Below are positions 1-13,956 of a stretch of DNA of 64,000 nucleotides, one piece after another. The translations under genes and the position numbers were made by a program. This DNA comes from Rhea pennata. Taxonomy: Eukaryota; Chordata; Aves; Rheiformes; Rheidae. Below the pieces are notes generated by a model. The model ran no database searches, was not told where the DNA came from, and worked only from the letters and a program-made list of their open reading frames with translations. The DNA lies in NCBI RefSeq assembly GCF_028389875.1, contig NC_084682.1, positions 6,458,001 through 6,522,000 of the forward strand. The letters run 5' to 3'. Positions within the stretch are counted from its first letter, which is position 1; each line of letters opens with the position of its first letter.

Positions 1-3000
1 ATGAAGCTTATCCAAGTGCCAGATGGTAGCAGTCCAGACCAAATTCAAAGGCCTCTTCCACGCTTAGTCTTCTCAGCCCTAATCTAGATAAAAGGCCTCA
101 CTCCTTGAGCAAAGAGCTTACTTTTCTCAGTAAGAAGATGATGCTGTTAAATCTTGGCGAGCCAAAGGAATATCGCTAATCAGGGGAGGAGATGAGACAT
201 CCCAAGACCCAATTGTCTCAGATGTTGGACCTTGCCCTAAATGCTCCTGATATCACCCTTCTTCATAAGTGGGTCGAATTAATAGATGGCCTAGGACAGC
301 CTACACCCAGCTCTGAAACTGGAGTCTTAGGAGAGCAACAACTCTTCCAAGCAATTCATGGGATTGTGGCTGGTTCAGAGCCCTGAAATAACTCCTTTGC
401 CAATGTGTGTCTACATTTTCAGCCATTTCAGGCCTAGATTTGTAAGGATATCCCAGCCTGACTCCCAAAAGCCAGGCTAAGCTCACCTATAAGAAACCCA
501 CAGGAGAAAGCTAAGCATTGGAAAGCCAACCACATATACCAGATGGGCAGCAGTCTCACCAGGTTTTCCTGTGTTGTCACGTGGAAATGTCCTGGCTGTA
601 AACAGGAGGAAAAACCTGTGAAAGCAAGATGAGAAATTCACTGTCAGGTTCCGGCTAGTCTCAGGCTTGTTATCAAGATAGCTGTCAAAATTACTAGTTG
701 CATTTCTGATCCTGAGGACAGGATCAAAACCGGCTGTCTGGCAGCTGCAGATAAGTGATGAACAGATGGATGTGGTGGGGTGGACCACAGGGGGCACAAG
801 GGAAAGTTATAGGCCTGAAAGTCCTAAAAGGCACAAGAGGAAAGAGAAATCAAATCGAAGTTAAATGCTGCTGCTCTCCCTGGCTACAACATCCTCTGCT
901 GCTATAACCAGGAGTGCTTTGAATTCCAGCTGCTCCTGCAGAGAATGCTCTGAAACATCTCATTTTAGATTCAATCCACAGTGCAGAGCAGTAAACAGCC
1001 ACAGCTCTAACCTGGAGAAGTCCTGCCTTATTTTCTGACAAACCCAGGGAGGTTTTACAAACCTCGCCACCCCTGAGAAGTCCTTCCTAAACATAACCTG
1101 CCATTTAATCAACATTGATATAGCGACTGCCACAAAACTACAGCAGCCGCATGCTAGCAGTCTTCCGTGCTGCTCGTATCCATCTTGTCCTAATCAGGGG
1201 CTCCCTCCATCTTCACAACAGTAAGGGCAGAGAGGTTTTATCGTTCTTCTGCAGACGAAGAACTGAAGCATGAGGCAGATTGAAGGAGAAGCATAAGGTG
1301 GCATGAGAAGCCTGGTTTCCAAAAGCCTAGATCGAGGTCTCTGTCAGATTTACCCTTCCCTGCATATATTCAGCTAAGCTTGTATCTTTTCCAGAACAGG
1401 AGAGCAGGTTCTTTTTTAATTTAAAAATCTAAACTGCAGAAATATGGCTATGCTTCTTACTCAGGGCTACTTTAAGATACACCTAGCTTTGTAAGGGGGT
1501 TCCTGACTAGAAACAGCAGCCTTAAATTGTTCATGAACAGCGGTTAGTCTCTCCACAATTTTTATTATGTGTCACGAATTTTAATAGGAATACATACAAA
1601 AACTAATTCCTCAGCACCAAAGCAACAAGACAGGCAACATTTGTACAAGGTGAACAGTGCTACTGTTCTTTTGTTTTGTTTTTTAAACGCAGTCATAGTA
1701 AAACAATAGTTTTGGTGGTGAGGGAGAGCATAACAGAGCTACCTTTATCTGCCGAGCGCCCTGACTGCAGCTTAGAAATCCTCTTAATCAGGCCCTACGC
1801 TGCAGCAGGGTATCCTGGTTTGGATGCTCAGTACCAGGCTGCCCAAGAAAACCGTGAACCTGCCCACTCTCATCTCACACGCAGCATTTTGCACCCCGGT
1901 CCTCCTTTTTCTTTATGTCAGTCTCTAAAATGCCTCTATTTACAGTCGTCCCTGTACAAGGCAGATCTTTGGTTCCCACAGGGAAGCGGATTAATGATTC
2001 ACCCTCTGGTTTCAGCACCTCTGGAAGCACAAGAAATTAAATTGGGCTTCTCTAGCACATCCTTGGCATCTTCTCCCGGAAGGTTAAAACAAAAACAAAA
2101 GCAAGCACTTTCATTTGCCAGAACAGGAAGCAATCCATACTAACGCTCAGCATACTATTAATGGACAAGCTTGGGCAATGTGATGGATGGTCAGTCATTT
2201 TTAATGGAGCTTTTCCCATTTCCAGGAATTAGCTAGCTCACAGGCATGTTGTGGGTTGCATGGCAGCTTTCTGAAACAGCAAAAAACCCAGATGCTTGTG
2301 GTTGAAATGACCTATTTTGGATAAATGAACACAACAACCAATGAGGCACCAGCTCCCTGGCAGAGAGGCAGCATGGATAAATGCTTTGCAAAATATTTTT
2401 GCAACAAGGTACCATCTGGTTTTGCGATCAGTGGTGCCCTTACGCACGGGGACGTGTGTCGCACACAGCCCAGCTGGGAGGGGGCGGCAGGCACTAGGAC
2501 CAGTGTTACGGAGCGTCCCTAGAAGGGACAGACTCCCGCTGGACAGACCTCCCCGCCAGGTAGCTGACTGTGCTCCCAGGCGGATATGACAGCTCTTGGA
2601 GACATCACACTTCCAGCGATAAGGAACATTTACAAGCTGCTCTCAGGAACTTTGGCAGAAACCTTTTGCTACCAGCAAGCGTCACAAGCTTTCTGCCATC
2701 CCTGAGTCACGTCACAGGACTCGCGTCAAGAGTGCCGGTAGCAGCCGCTACTCCGTTTACCAGGCTCCTCAGCCACACGACAGCGGAGCTCTCCGTGCCA
2801 AAAGCTCCTAGAAAGGCAAGACCGTGACTGTACACAAGCAGCTTTTGAAGATCCTCTCCTGAGAGATGCTCTCAGTGCAAAACACATTATCATCCTGTCC
2901 TAAGCGTGGCAGCTTACAAAGACCTGAAGGCATAAATGTGTCCAAGTCTCGCTGGCGCATGGGAGCAGGGGCTGTGCTTCTCACAGCTCTGGGGTTTCTG

Positions 3001-6000
3001 ATCTGCAAGGTCAATGCACAGAGCACACCAGCTGCTCAAAGCAGGATGAACCATATACGTAGCAGGACTCAACACTGCCAGAGACCTTGGTTTCACCAAA
3101 TTGCTGTTGCCTGTGATTGTAACCAACAACCCTCTCCTCATGAGGCAGCTAATTCCTGCAAGTAAGCCTTTGCCAGACCTGTTCCCATTCCCTTCAGCTC
3201 CCAAAGGCTAACACTTTCCACACCTGAATAAAGACAACTCAGCTCTGATATGATGCAGTTAAGATATTCTCATGACAGACAGATCAGTGCAGCACCAGAT
3301 GGGCTCCAAGGACTTAGCGATCATGACAGTTTAGCAGAGATCCCAGCAGCAGATGGCAGGGAACGGTCGAAGCCATCCTCTGCGCAGAGTGCTCCTTCTC
3401 CTGGGGAGCATCACCACATCCCCTAGAGCTCTCTGTCTCCTCGTAACAGAGGTTTATTCACATCAAGGAATAGCGGCCTGGACATATTTACAGGTCAGCT
3501 AAAAACTTCAGCTCAAATTGATCTATCTGCAGCCATGATGCCACAAATGGCTCAGGCAGAAATCTCAACACTGCAGCAGCTGGTACCACATCAACACGAG
3601 ATTCTCTTACTCAGTCTACACTTGCATTTAGTCCTCCATTTTTCAGCAGTCTTGGCTCTGCTCAGATCCCAGATTTGAATAGATTTGGGGAAGCGCTTCC
3701 TCAAGGGCTTTTACCTCTGCTGAGTGATCGCTCCAAGGGGCTACTTTCTGCTCTTGTGTACTCTGCTTTCCCAGCCTAGGAAAAGCAGGCAATTGCAAGC
3801 ATGCTCCAACAAGCCCTGGATGCTGGAGGACTCCTCCTTCACTCAGCTCCAAACAGTGGCTTTCAAGCTCTTCTAATCGACACTGGGGTCTGCGCTCGCC
3901 TCCAGCTGTGCCCGGGCTCTGGGAAGATCAGAGCTGTTTTGTGTACCAGGGTAATAGCTTCCCTCAGCACTACAGTACCTTGTTTATTTTATGCATGTAC
4001 AATCATGCCCGGGCAACCACTTGGTGGACAGAGCTTTTCTACTGAAAATTTTTATATTATTGTAGCCTCCATCCCTGCCTGCACAGAAAAAAGCTAGAAA
4101 GACATTAACTCCTACAGAAGGGCTGCATCAACACCAGGAAGGCTGTGAAGCTCTGGCTATGCAGGAATAGCTGGCACAGCACCTTTATGTGAGCTGGTGT
4201 GCCCGGAGCAGATACTGCTGAGAAATCTCCTATGACGAAGCCTTCCTTTCTTTCTACAAGCCGTTTTTTTCATGCACGATGAAGTGTCATAAATAATTAC
4301 AAGCAGGCTGTGCTCCTGGAGCACCGAGTAAAATAGAGTTTGCCAGGAATTCACCTCCTTTACTTTGTTCTCCCGCTAACAACCAGCAGGAACTTTGCAC
4401 GCAGCTTCTGTCATTAAAACAAGATCCAAACCTGGGCCAAGAAAGGGAAAGAGTTCCCTGAACCACCACTGCTGGGAAACAGAGGGACTTTAGTTTCTTT
4501 AAAATAGGAGATGGGAGGAAGGCTTATATTCTCAAAAGAATAATGTGGTACATAATTCCCATTGCCTTCTGGGCAAAGTTAGGCACTGAATCGTCTTTGA
4601 GGAGCTGGGCCCTGGTCAGGATATTAACCTCTTGCTGCATGCAGGGGATTGAGTCATCCTCCTGGAAACACTGCCTCTCCCCTCCTGACATCATGGTGAA
4701 TATCGATGCTGAATTAAGGTGGACCTAGTGCGTGTTAGCCATCACCAGTGTCAAACCTGCGAGCTGGTATTTATGATTGTCAAAAGGGAGAAAAGGCAAT
4801 ACCTCCACAAGTTCAATCGATAACACGGACTGGCTTGTTTAAACACTTTGACTGACTTCTGCTGCGTAACTGTTCTGGTCTGGAATGGGAGAGAGCCGCA
4901 ACTTTTTCTTTTGCAAATTTCCTGCTGTTACCTTTCCCCCTCCTTGAGCAAGGCCCAGGAAAAGCAGCCAACTTCTCACACTTTCCCCGAGCAACTCTGG
5001 ATTTGGAGGGACCTGGGGGAACAAAAGCAAGCCCAGGGACCAAGCTGTCTCTACCATGCCAAGCATATTCTAGGAGCTACTTCTCTCCAACACTCCTAGA
5101 GCGAGCAGCAGTTTGTAGGTCCAATTCTGAGCATGGTAAAGCTCTCCTGGCCCTGGGAATGCTATGGTGTCTGTTGCATGAAAGATTTGTTTATAATTAA
5201 GAGATCACATCTGTGGCCTCAGATGCTGCTCACAGAATACTATGATCCCACTGCTAAATAAATGCTAAGGCCGGGTGAGTTGTTTACTGAAAATACAGAT
5301 GGAGAGGAAGAGCCAGTGAATTTTGCCAGGTAGGAGGCATTTGTCCTGCTGCAGTATTTCCTCGTCTGTGTGGCTTCCCTGCTGTGCTCAGCTGTGGGTG
5401 GAGAGCAAGACTGTCCAGGAGGCTGGAAGCAGCACAGGCAGACTTTTTGTTGGCATGAGAAGGCCATCCCAGACCCAGCACAAGGAAGCCCAGCAGATCT
5501 CTACGCACTTTCTTGTGACACCTATCCCATGGAGAGGTCCTCACGGCTCTCTCTTTCCCTACCTGCCACCCCTTCTTGGGTTGGGCCAAGTGCAAGAGGA
5601 GATGCCAAGGGCCTGGGCCTCAACAAGAGGCAGATAAAGTCAATCTTGATGAAAAATCCCTGTCTTCACTTCTGGAACCAAGCATGCTACACATGTCTAG
5701 CATAAACCCTGATAATTCACCACATCTAAAGGTGTACATTAACTAAGAGACCACTTGGGAACATCAGGACAAAGTGCTGAAGACCTGCTTTTGTTCAAAC
5801 AATTTTCCATCCTTTCCTACAGGAAAAATCCTATTTTAGGGGTCAACCACCTTTGACAAAGGGAATGTTTATCAGGGGAAAGAGGGAAGCAGTCTACATT
5901 TGGACTCTAATTCCTGATGCTTGTTCAAGAGACGCAGTCACGATACCCAGCAGATGTGGATCCAAACTCCCCAGCAGTCCTAGGATGTCACACTTCTGTG

Positions 6001-9000
6001 CCCCTCTGGGTGGCTGAGAATGCTCTGCATGAAGCCACAGTATGTTCACAGACACCCCAGGAAGGGGTGCAAGATCCCACTCTGGAGCATTTCACGAAGA
6101 GAAGGGCGCTTGTAACACTGGCCGAGCCACGAGCAACATCTGCTGACACAACTCCCTGAGCGGCTCTGGCTCAGCCCTGCTCAGCAGTGGGCTGGGACGG
6201 CAAGTGCAGTCACACACATGCGCTTCCCAGCCTGTCTGTCCTGGGCATTAACTAGTACCAGCCCTACAGCATAGACGGTGCAGCCTGGGAGTCATCAACA
6301 CAGAAACCTGTCACTGAGGATCGACTGTTCCCACCACCTAGGAGACTAGGAGAGCCCCGAGTGTGCGCAGGCAGCATTCAAATACTGGCAGAGGTGACCC
6401 GCAGCAGAGTCAACACCACAGAGCGCAACTGGGACTCGAGACACCGGACATCCTTGTTCTGCCACCAATTTCTTGTGTAGCTTTGCAAGAGTTGATTTTC
6501 ACCCCTCCCATCTTTGTCCTCTAGAGGACTAGAGGCAGAAATGTCTGACACTTAATGCCCTTGCAAAATAAATATTAATTTTCAGAATAGCATGACATCT
6601 TCACTGCCAGCCACGCTCCAGCCAGCAGCCCAGAGCCAAGCTTTGGGGTAACACTGCTCTGCAATCCTGCTGGAAGCAAAGCTGTTCCCAGCCCACAAGA
6701 GCAGCTTTAAGGCCAGACTCTTGCCACCATCTAGTGGTACTGAAAAGCAATCAGCAGAGAGGTAGAGCAGAGCAACCCCAAAGTAGCATCACACGTCCTC
6801 CTAATGTCTATGTGGGACCCACCACCGTGTTTGACCAGGGAGCCTTGCTCTTGGCCTGCCAAGCCCTCCTTAGGTTGCAGCCTCACTTGCATTTCCCTCA
6901 TCTCCTCCCCAGCTGGTATTTCTCAGGTTGCTCTTGGGTACATACCTGATTCAAACTAATTTCTTGCAGATGTTACAGATACCTTTTCCTGATCTGAATC
7001 AGCTTTCAGTTTCTGCCTGTTTCTATTCTCTCTTAGGTTGCCTGTACTAACTCTGATCTCACTGAGAATTTCCTTAGAAAAATCATTTTCAAGCTATTTG
7101 CTCATCACTCCCAGAGCCTTCATGAGGGCAAGCAAGTTTTCAGAACGGTGAGGCACAAGGATTAGCGACAAGTTCAACCAGTCCCCAGTTCTCAGCCCTT
7201 TGGTGAGCTCTCAGCCCACTAACCACATTCTGCTAAAATCCCTTTAGGTTCACTTTGAAGTCCAGTTTTGCCACACAACAGCAATGGCCTCACAGGAGGA
7301 ATCACAACATCTCCCCATGCTGTAATGCTCCCCGCGGGCAGGCAGGGACTCATCTCCCAGGGGCCATCACCTACAGCCAGTTGAGGGAGCAGGAATCCAG
7401 TTGTTCCAGTGCTGCCTGTCCACCGCCAAGTGTTTATTCATGTTGCTGAGCCACGAAACTCAAACCATCAATTTACTACCTAAAATACCTCACCGGGTTC
7501 ACTGGGAATGCAAATTACCCCTCTGGCCTGGGAGCAGCACAAAGTGCCCAGCAATAACCACAACATGTCAACGATGGCCTCCCCACAAGGCAGCTGAGGA
7601 GCAGAGGATACCAGCAGCTCCTGGGGAAGACGGCCAGGCTCCAGCTTACAGCCTCTGCAGCAGTCCAGCTCAGTGCCAGAGCAAATACAACCAGGTCCCT
7701 CTGTAGCATGCATGGGATTGCTTGTCCCTGCTGCTCTGCAAACCAGCAAACCCACCCACTTGGGATCCTACAAAACAACCACCATGACCAGGCAGTAGCT
7801 CAGCCCCAACTGCTCAGCAAACTCTGCTGCCAAAGGAGGAAAAAGTTAGAGTCCAGTGGAAAAAGAATTAAACTACAGGATGAAAATCCTCCCTTGGGTA
7901 TTAAGTTGTGCCCAGTGTAGCCAGGAGAATGAGATCCACACAGTCACAGCCCCAGCTACAGGTCATAAAAATCACTTTCCTCACCTGCTTGTGCCTTCGA
8001 GAAGATGGTGATACTGCGTACACAGGGCTCGGGGCGGGGGGCGAGGGGGGAAGATGGGTACAGAGACAGGTTGTTTACTGGCATCAACGTGCAAGAATCG
8101 TGTTTGAGGGAGCTAACAGCAGCAAAGGTGGAATAACACCCAAGGACCTAAGCACAGGTTTCCTTATGCTAACATCCCCTATAGAAACATCTTCAAAAGA
8201 CGCAGAGTGAGTATTGGTCCTGCTGGAGAGTCCTGCAGGTTATGCAACAGCCTCCCGCGACAGGGGCAGCACGGCCAGACGGATTTTGTAGCCGAGGGTA
8301 AGTTACTTTCATCAGTAAAGGTCACAGAACTCAGTACAGCTGTAACAAGCTGCTTTATAAAGGGGCAGAGACTGGGAAACACAAGCAAGTTGTCAAAGTC
8401 ACCCAGCAAGGCAGAGCCAGGAACCCAGGTCTCCGGAGACCTGGGCACTACGCCGACCGAGAGCAACGCTGCTTTCTTACCGGCGCTGAACGATGGTTCA
8501 ATGCACTTTGGTTCTCAGCATTTCTGCTATTTCCTTAGCTCAGTTTTTTTCAGTCACAGGGTTAACAGACACATCAAGGTCAGTCCCCAGGCTACATCTG
8601 AAAGGCTGGCAAAAGCTAGCGGAGAAAGAATATCCAGTTAAGACATGCTACAAAGGAACCTTTCTGTATACAGCCTCTCCAGGGATCTTCCAGTCAGCGA
8701 TTTGTGGGTTCAGAAATCAAAAATATGAAAATCATTGATTTAACTGATTAGCTGCAGACAAATTACACATATATAGTTTTCTATCTTTAGCTACAAGTTT
8801 ATTTTCTCTTTCTATCAGGCAATTCATCCCTATCAAAATTTTGATTAATGCTGGAGGGAAAAGAAAAAGTACAATCCGAATTTCAGCAGCTGTCAGCATA
8901 ATAATTCATATAAACTTTTGAGGACAATTTTTCTTTGAAACTCTGTATTATAAAAGGAAGACTAAAGGCATTTGCTTGCAGAAAAAAAGGCGCTTTTGTC

Positions 9001-11150
9001 AGAAGACAGATGCTGCTCCTCGTTTTCAGCAATACTTTCAAGTAATACCAAAATATTTGGCACAAAACACCCGATTAAAGAAACGCCACTGCTGCTGGCA
9101 GATGGTACCTCTCGTCCCAATCTGTGGCAGCCTGCCAGCATGAGATATAATCTGATTGCAAGCACCGTGTTTGCATTTTTTCCAGATGAACAAGCTTTAC
9201 ATAGTTTTTCATTGGCCTTATTTTAGTTTGCTATCAAACATCAGCATTATGAGCAAACATCTGATTACAATGTTATCAAATGAATCCCTTCTGCTCATCC
9301 CACCCTTCCAACCTTTGAGCACCTGGAAACGTCCTATTATATAATATCAACCAAACGGCCTTTCTTTTTTGCACCGTAGTACCTGCTTAAAACACCCAGC
9401 TTTAAGCTGCTCTTCTAAAGAGCCTGAAGGGGGGCTCGAAAGAACCTACCTTAAAACCATGCCACTCAACTACAGCAGGAATTGCCCCATGTAGAAGAGC
9501 TGTGAAATACTCTTTTCCTATGTGTAAGGATTGTGAAATGCTCTGGGAAGCAGGTTGCTTGTGTTTATTTTAGAATAAATGAGAACTTACCGTACATCCC
9601 CCTATAAGCTCCCTCAAGCGTAACTCTATGCAGTAACAGCTAGGAAAACAGGATCTTCTTCAAGGAAACTGCACTTCCATAGGACTCATTGAATAAACCT
9701 GTGTGTTTGCCAAATAGTGGCTACTCGAGTTATGAAAGAGAGTTTGTTTAACAGAAAACAAGTGGATACGTGTCCTACTGCCTTTTCTCTTCCCCTTCGC
9801 TGGCTTGGGCACAGAATTCAGCGGAGGCCAAAGATTACGACTGCTTTGCTAAAATAGCGACAGGCTAACTCAAAGTTGAGAACATGCTTACGCTGGGCGT
9901 TAATGCTAATCCAGGGCAGAAATTTCAGAACTAGCCAGATTTCCTACAGCCACACCAAGGGGATTTGTCAAAGCTATTCTGTTAAAATTGATCACTTTAC
10001 TAGTTCTCAGTGTTCCTCTCCTCAGTAAAAACCACGAAACAGCCTCACAGATTTGCTTTTAAACAATGCTGCCATTTGTCACCAGATCTGAATAGCCTCC
10101 ATTTGGATACATCCAAAATCAGCCAGAGCACTATGTGAATGCTTTGAACCATGCTCTTCAGAGAAGCAAGACAGGCCTTCTTGTACTTGTCACATATTCA
10201 GGGCCTAGCTTTTAACAAGCTTCCAAGAGCAACACCAATGCTTTCCCCATTCTATCAAGCACTGCAAACACGGAGGTGCTACTTGTTCCAGCTGCAGAGT
10301 AACAGGAGCTAGAATTTAACAAGCTACAGCATCTTCATTTCAACAGCCATCCATGAATGTCCTTCAGTGATCAAGCCACCCGTTAGTATTTTGAAATATT
10401 CAGAATCTGGTCTCAGTTTAGTTGAATAAGGTTATAGTGCCTTTAGCAAGGAGGCTGTGGAAGGCACGATAATCATCAAGGAAGACTGACTGTGTTTCCT
10501 ACTCTTGCCCGAGGCATGTGACTCGAAAACTGAGCAACCGCAAGAGGTTACTTCTATCCTTACAGAAGCCCATCCTCCCAGAAGTTCTCCTCTGCTGCAA
10601 GATACCAAGCTGTTCGGCAGTTTTGCTGCCAGTCCTACTAAGTATTGGCAACTCTAAGAGTAGACAAGATTTGGCTGAAATTCTTGGGATTCTGGAAGGG
10701 GATATACATGTGAAAGGAAGAAAAGCTCATTTGATGGTTAACAAAAGACACTAGTTTCAGAAAAGTCAACCAAGTTGCTTTCAACTCCCTTCTGCCACAC
10801 ATTTCTCTTAGCGTTTCAGCTGATGTTCAACGTACTACTCTGTACTGCATTGATAAAGCTTGCTTTACCTCCTATCAGTGACTGAACAGGGAGACAAAAC
10901 GTTTCAAGAAAAATAAAAAACAGGAGAGAGAGGTCTACATCACAAATCCTGCATTTATCACGACCGGCAGCAGCTATGTATCCTGCCGTACAATACATAC
11001 AAGAAAAAAATCTGCATAAGGTGCTTATGGGACCATAAGTACAACAAGGGTTTGAAATTCCAACCTACTGTGCACTTTCAAAAGTCATTTCTTTGCTTGG
11101 TGCACAAAATTGAGATGATTTATGAAAATTCCATAGCAACTAATAGGTAG
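1..11150. other. Intergenic region downstream of TMEM248; no gene recognised
   Basis: I see no exon of a known protein on either strand. The open frames here are short, have low-complexity composition and lack paired splice sites with conserved residues. The first 8 kb is somewhat richer in G and C than the AT-rich stretch from 8.7 kb onward. In human, SBDS lies convergent to TMEM248 on this side; I looked for SBDS-like peptides on the plus strand and found none, so it must lie further left or elsewhere. No tRNA, long repeat or clear CR1 element is visible. A noncoding RNA cannot be excluded. Confidence 0.5.
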
Positions 11151-11183
11151 AAATAAAGACAACAGACTAAACTTATTTTTTTT

Positions 11184-11189
11184 TTTATT
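11184..11189 (-). terminator. Candidate distal poly(A) signal of TMEM248
   Basis: AATAAA on the minus strand, embedded in a T-rich stretch of the plus strand (11174-11189). It is one of three candidates and was chosen as distal only because no later strong signal is obvious before AT-poor intergenic sequence. Confidence 0.3.
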
Positions 11190-12470
11190 CTGCAAAGCAA
11201 TATGCACATCTTACAAACACAAAATTAATCTAGGAGAGAAATGTCATTTCCAAATCAGCTATTAACCATCATGCAACAAGACAAGTGAAATGTAAGAACA
11301 AAACAGCCATCTTAACCCTACAATCATCTGCAGAGGGTTGAAAAAACAAGGCTCAGATTTTCTATGTAATGCCAAAGAAAAATGCAACAGAAAATGGCAG
11401 CTTTCTAAGAACAAGAAAACACATACAAATAGAATCAAAACTGATTCAAGTCATAGTTAAAAAGAAAAAGAAAACAAAAAAGGAAAGATCAATATGATCC
11501 GAACTTTAATATTAAAGTTTTTACTCTTCTGTTTGGCTGCATTTAACTTTTGTACATTGCGCCTAGGTACAATCCAAAATTCCTCAGTATTACAGCATTT
11601 CAACCTGATGGACACCCTTACCTCCTTGCTGCAATACACAGGGGCAAAGGGATAACCAGCTAATGCCAAAAACCACATCTCCTTAATGTTTTCCCCTTTA
11701 CATTTGTGGATCACAATTTTAGTATTTCTGGGTATTTCAATACAGTGGGTGATACACTGCAAAACAGACCCCTTTAACTAACAAATAGCAAAATCAGATT
11801 AAAAAAAAATTAAAAATCCTTGTTTTCCCCAACAAATCAAGTTGCAGTTAGGACTTTTGGAGTTGGATTTTAGTTTGCTGAAACACAAAAAAATCTTGGG
11901 TTTCTTTTTTAAAGGACTCATGTTAACTCGGGTAATTCCTAGCTATTTCCAGAATCTGCAGTACAACCTCACTCAGTTTCCACTCCCTGCCTTTGGTCCC
12001 CAGATCAAGCGACCCTCTTAGGCAACTCTAGATATGAATGCTAATGCAGAAGGCTGGATGTGCATGAGTTAGGAACAGCCCAATTTTCATGAGAAGCTGT
12101 CTACCTGTTTTCACTTTACTGGTTCGTTTCAGTGAGGCAGTACTAGTCTGTAGCATCATCGGGAGAAAACTGGAAGTTTCATTTGATCCCTAGACTTCAA
12201 ACTAGGCCATTTCTAAAGCTTTGCCTTAACATCCCTGGAGAAATATGCATGTTAGTTAACACCACTTAAGTAACTGAAATGCTATAATGGAAACATGTTC
12301 TGAAAAAAAGCGTGACTATTTTACTTTGAATGCTCTGAAGATTTAAGAACTTACTGAAGTCCTATACGTACAGGCCTGCCAACCAGTAGGGTACCATTCA
12401 CAATAGTGTCTATAAGTAATAAACTAAGAATCTTAGGCCAGCATAACAGACTGCAGGATTTTAACTTGGG

Positions 12471-12476
12471 TTTATT
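12471..12476 (-). terminator. Candidate internal poly(A) signal of TMEM248
   Basis: AATAAA on the minus strand, about 1.46 kb past the stop codon. Such hexamers occur often by chance in AT-rich DNA, so use is unproven. Confidence 0.2.
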
Positions 12477-13040
12477 GTTCTGTGTTCATACTTAGGGATA
12501 AACTTACCAAAGGGGAGGAGGAAAAAAAAGTGTACGCACATTTACAGACCTACAGTTACACTAGCTGACAGGAAAGCTGAAAGACGAGATGAAAGGTCAA
12601 TTAAGGCAACCAGTAAGATTTTAAAAGCAGTGGTGGAAATCTCTGCAGGAAAACCCTGACTCATGAAAATTAAGGAGCTTACTGAATAACAAGCTAGAAA
12701 GAAACAGCAAAAGCTAGAACAGAAAAGGGATAAATGCACATCATAAAAAATATCTTCTGATTTAAGAACAGACTCAGAGAACAGTATGAGTTTTACTGTA
12801 TGGTTTCTTTGACCTGAATCACAACAGCTCTAGTTCTCTCCTTGTCATTTCCCCCTCAGTGGACAGCATTAAATAGAAACTGGACAAAGCTAATATAAGT
12901 GTCATTTCCAGCTGCCCTTCAGAGATGGAGAGTCTCAAATTGAAGCTCTATTACAGACTACAGAATTTCTTTTCCTCATATTATTTGCATTTGCCCAAGG
13001 CTGTGCGCAGCCCCAACTCAATGTTAACACGATGCATCTT

Positions 13041-13046
13041 TTTATT
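13041..13046 (-). terminator. Candidate proximal poly(A) signal of TMEM248
   Basis: AATAAA on the minus strand, about 0.9 kb past the stop codon. Use would give a short 3' UTR form that still keeps the Pumilio-like site at 13783-13790. Confidence 0.25.
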
Positions 13047-13782
13047 AAGGTTCACTTCCTAAAAATAAAAGTTTACAGAAAGCTACTCTGCAGCAAAGAT
13101 GCACATTCTGGACTTGAGGGTTGCAGATAGGAGGCAAAGTGGAAAGCTTTCCAGATAACCTCTACACTGACTGATTCACTGGCATTCAGCAGGCCAAATG
13201 AAAAAAAAAACAAAAAAACAAAAAAAATCCCCCAAAAAAACAGAAAAAACAAACTTAGCACTTTTCAATAAGAAAGATTTTTAAATGGGACTTCACTTCT
13301 TAATTTCTTACTATGAATAAAGCACAAGTTTGCCCTAAATACAGCACTATTAAAATGTGAATATGTATTTCTCTTTTCAAAAAAAAAAAAAAAAATCTAA
13401 AAATGTTGATATCTTTTCTTGCAAGCAAGGAGCAAATGGAAAAAGATTAGGCCACACAAATACACATTTAATTTATGTAGTAGATTGGTGGCTTTGGAAA
13501 TGCAGTATTATATCAAAGGTGCATACTGTTTCAAACACACTGTACATATCATTGGGCAAAAACAAATATTTGTTGGTTTGTTTGAGACATTTGCAAAGGC
13601 ATCTTAACCTGCCCAGATGCAGCTAGACAAAAATATCTTTCTCTGACTATACGTAGCCATATCACTAAACATATCTACACAAACATTCGGCTATGTCCAC
13701 AGGTAAAGACTGAAAGTTTCCGGCCGCACTACAATGCGGAACAAGTGCATCGTCTGACCTATTCTGAATATACTTTTATAAA

Positions 13783-13790
13783 TATGTACA
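13783..13790 (-). promoter_or_regulatory. Pumilio-type motif in TMEM248 3' UTR
   Basis: The minus strand reads TGTACATA, a perfect match to the UGUANAUA element bound by PUM1/PUM2, about 145 nt past the stop codon and flanked by AU-rich sequence. An 8-mer like this also arises by chance, so it is a candidate only. Confidence 0.3.
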
Positions 13791-13935
13791 AATCAATTAC
13801 AGGCACTTGAAATGTCTTTGGTTGGAGTAAACCAACATTGCAAGATAATGTATTCACAGAGTGTTAGGACCCATTCTGGGTTCAGCAGGCAATGATTACG
13901 GTTCTCAGTCATTCTCAGTAAAAGGAGAGGATGGA

Positions 13936-13956
13936 TTATGCTTCTGACAAAGCAAC
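13936..13956 (-). CDS. TMEM248: TMEM248 exon 7, coding part (VALSEA then stop)
   Basis: Only six codons plus TAA at 13938-13936 are coding here, after acceptor TTTGTTTAG. VALSEA corresponds to VALAEA at the human C terminus. This piece is too short to stand out as an open frame and was found by matching the human end. Confidence 0.9.
   Translation of the reverse strand, partial: VALSEA

Larger units (their letters stand above)
11184..13935 (-). other. TMEM248: TMEM248 3' untranslated region (extent uncertain)
   Basis: This stretch follows the TMEM248 stop codon in the last exon. On the minus strand AATAAA polyadenylation signals occur at 13041-13046, 12471-12476 and 11184-11189. The lowest one would give a 3' UTR of about 2.75 kb, which fits a housekeeping gene with a long 3' UTR, but I cannot tell which is used. 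The transcript strand is U-rich, with long U and U/C runs around 13201-13255 and 13380-13396. Confidence 0.45.

Noticed and set aside
1676-2143. 155-residue plus-strand open frame in the left intergenic region
   Set aside because: The putative start is not an ATG, the composition is unremarkable and no domain is recognised.
8207-8641. 144-residue plus-strand open frame
   Set aside because: No family resemblance, overlaps an equally open minus-strand frame, and lies in a region with no other gene signal.
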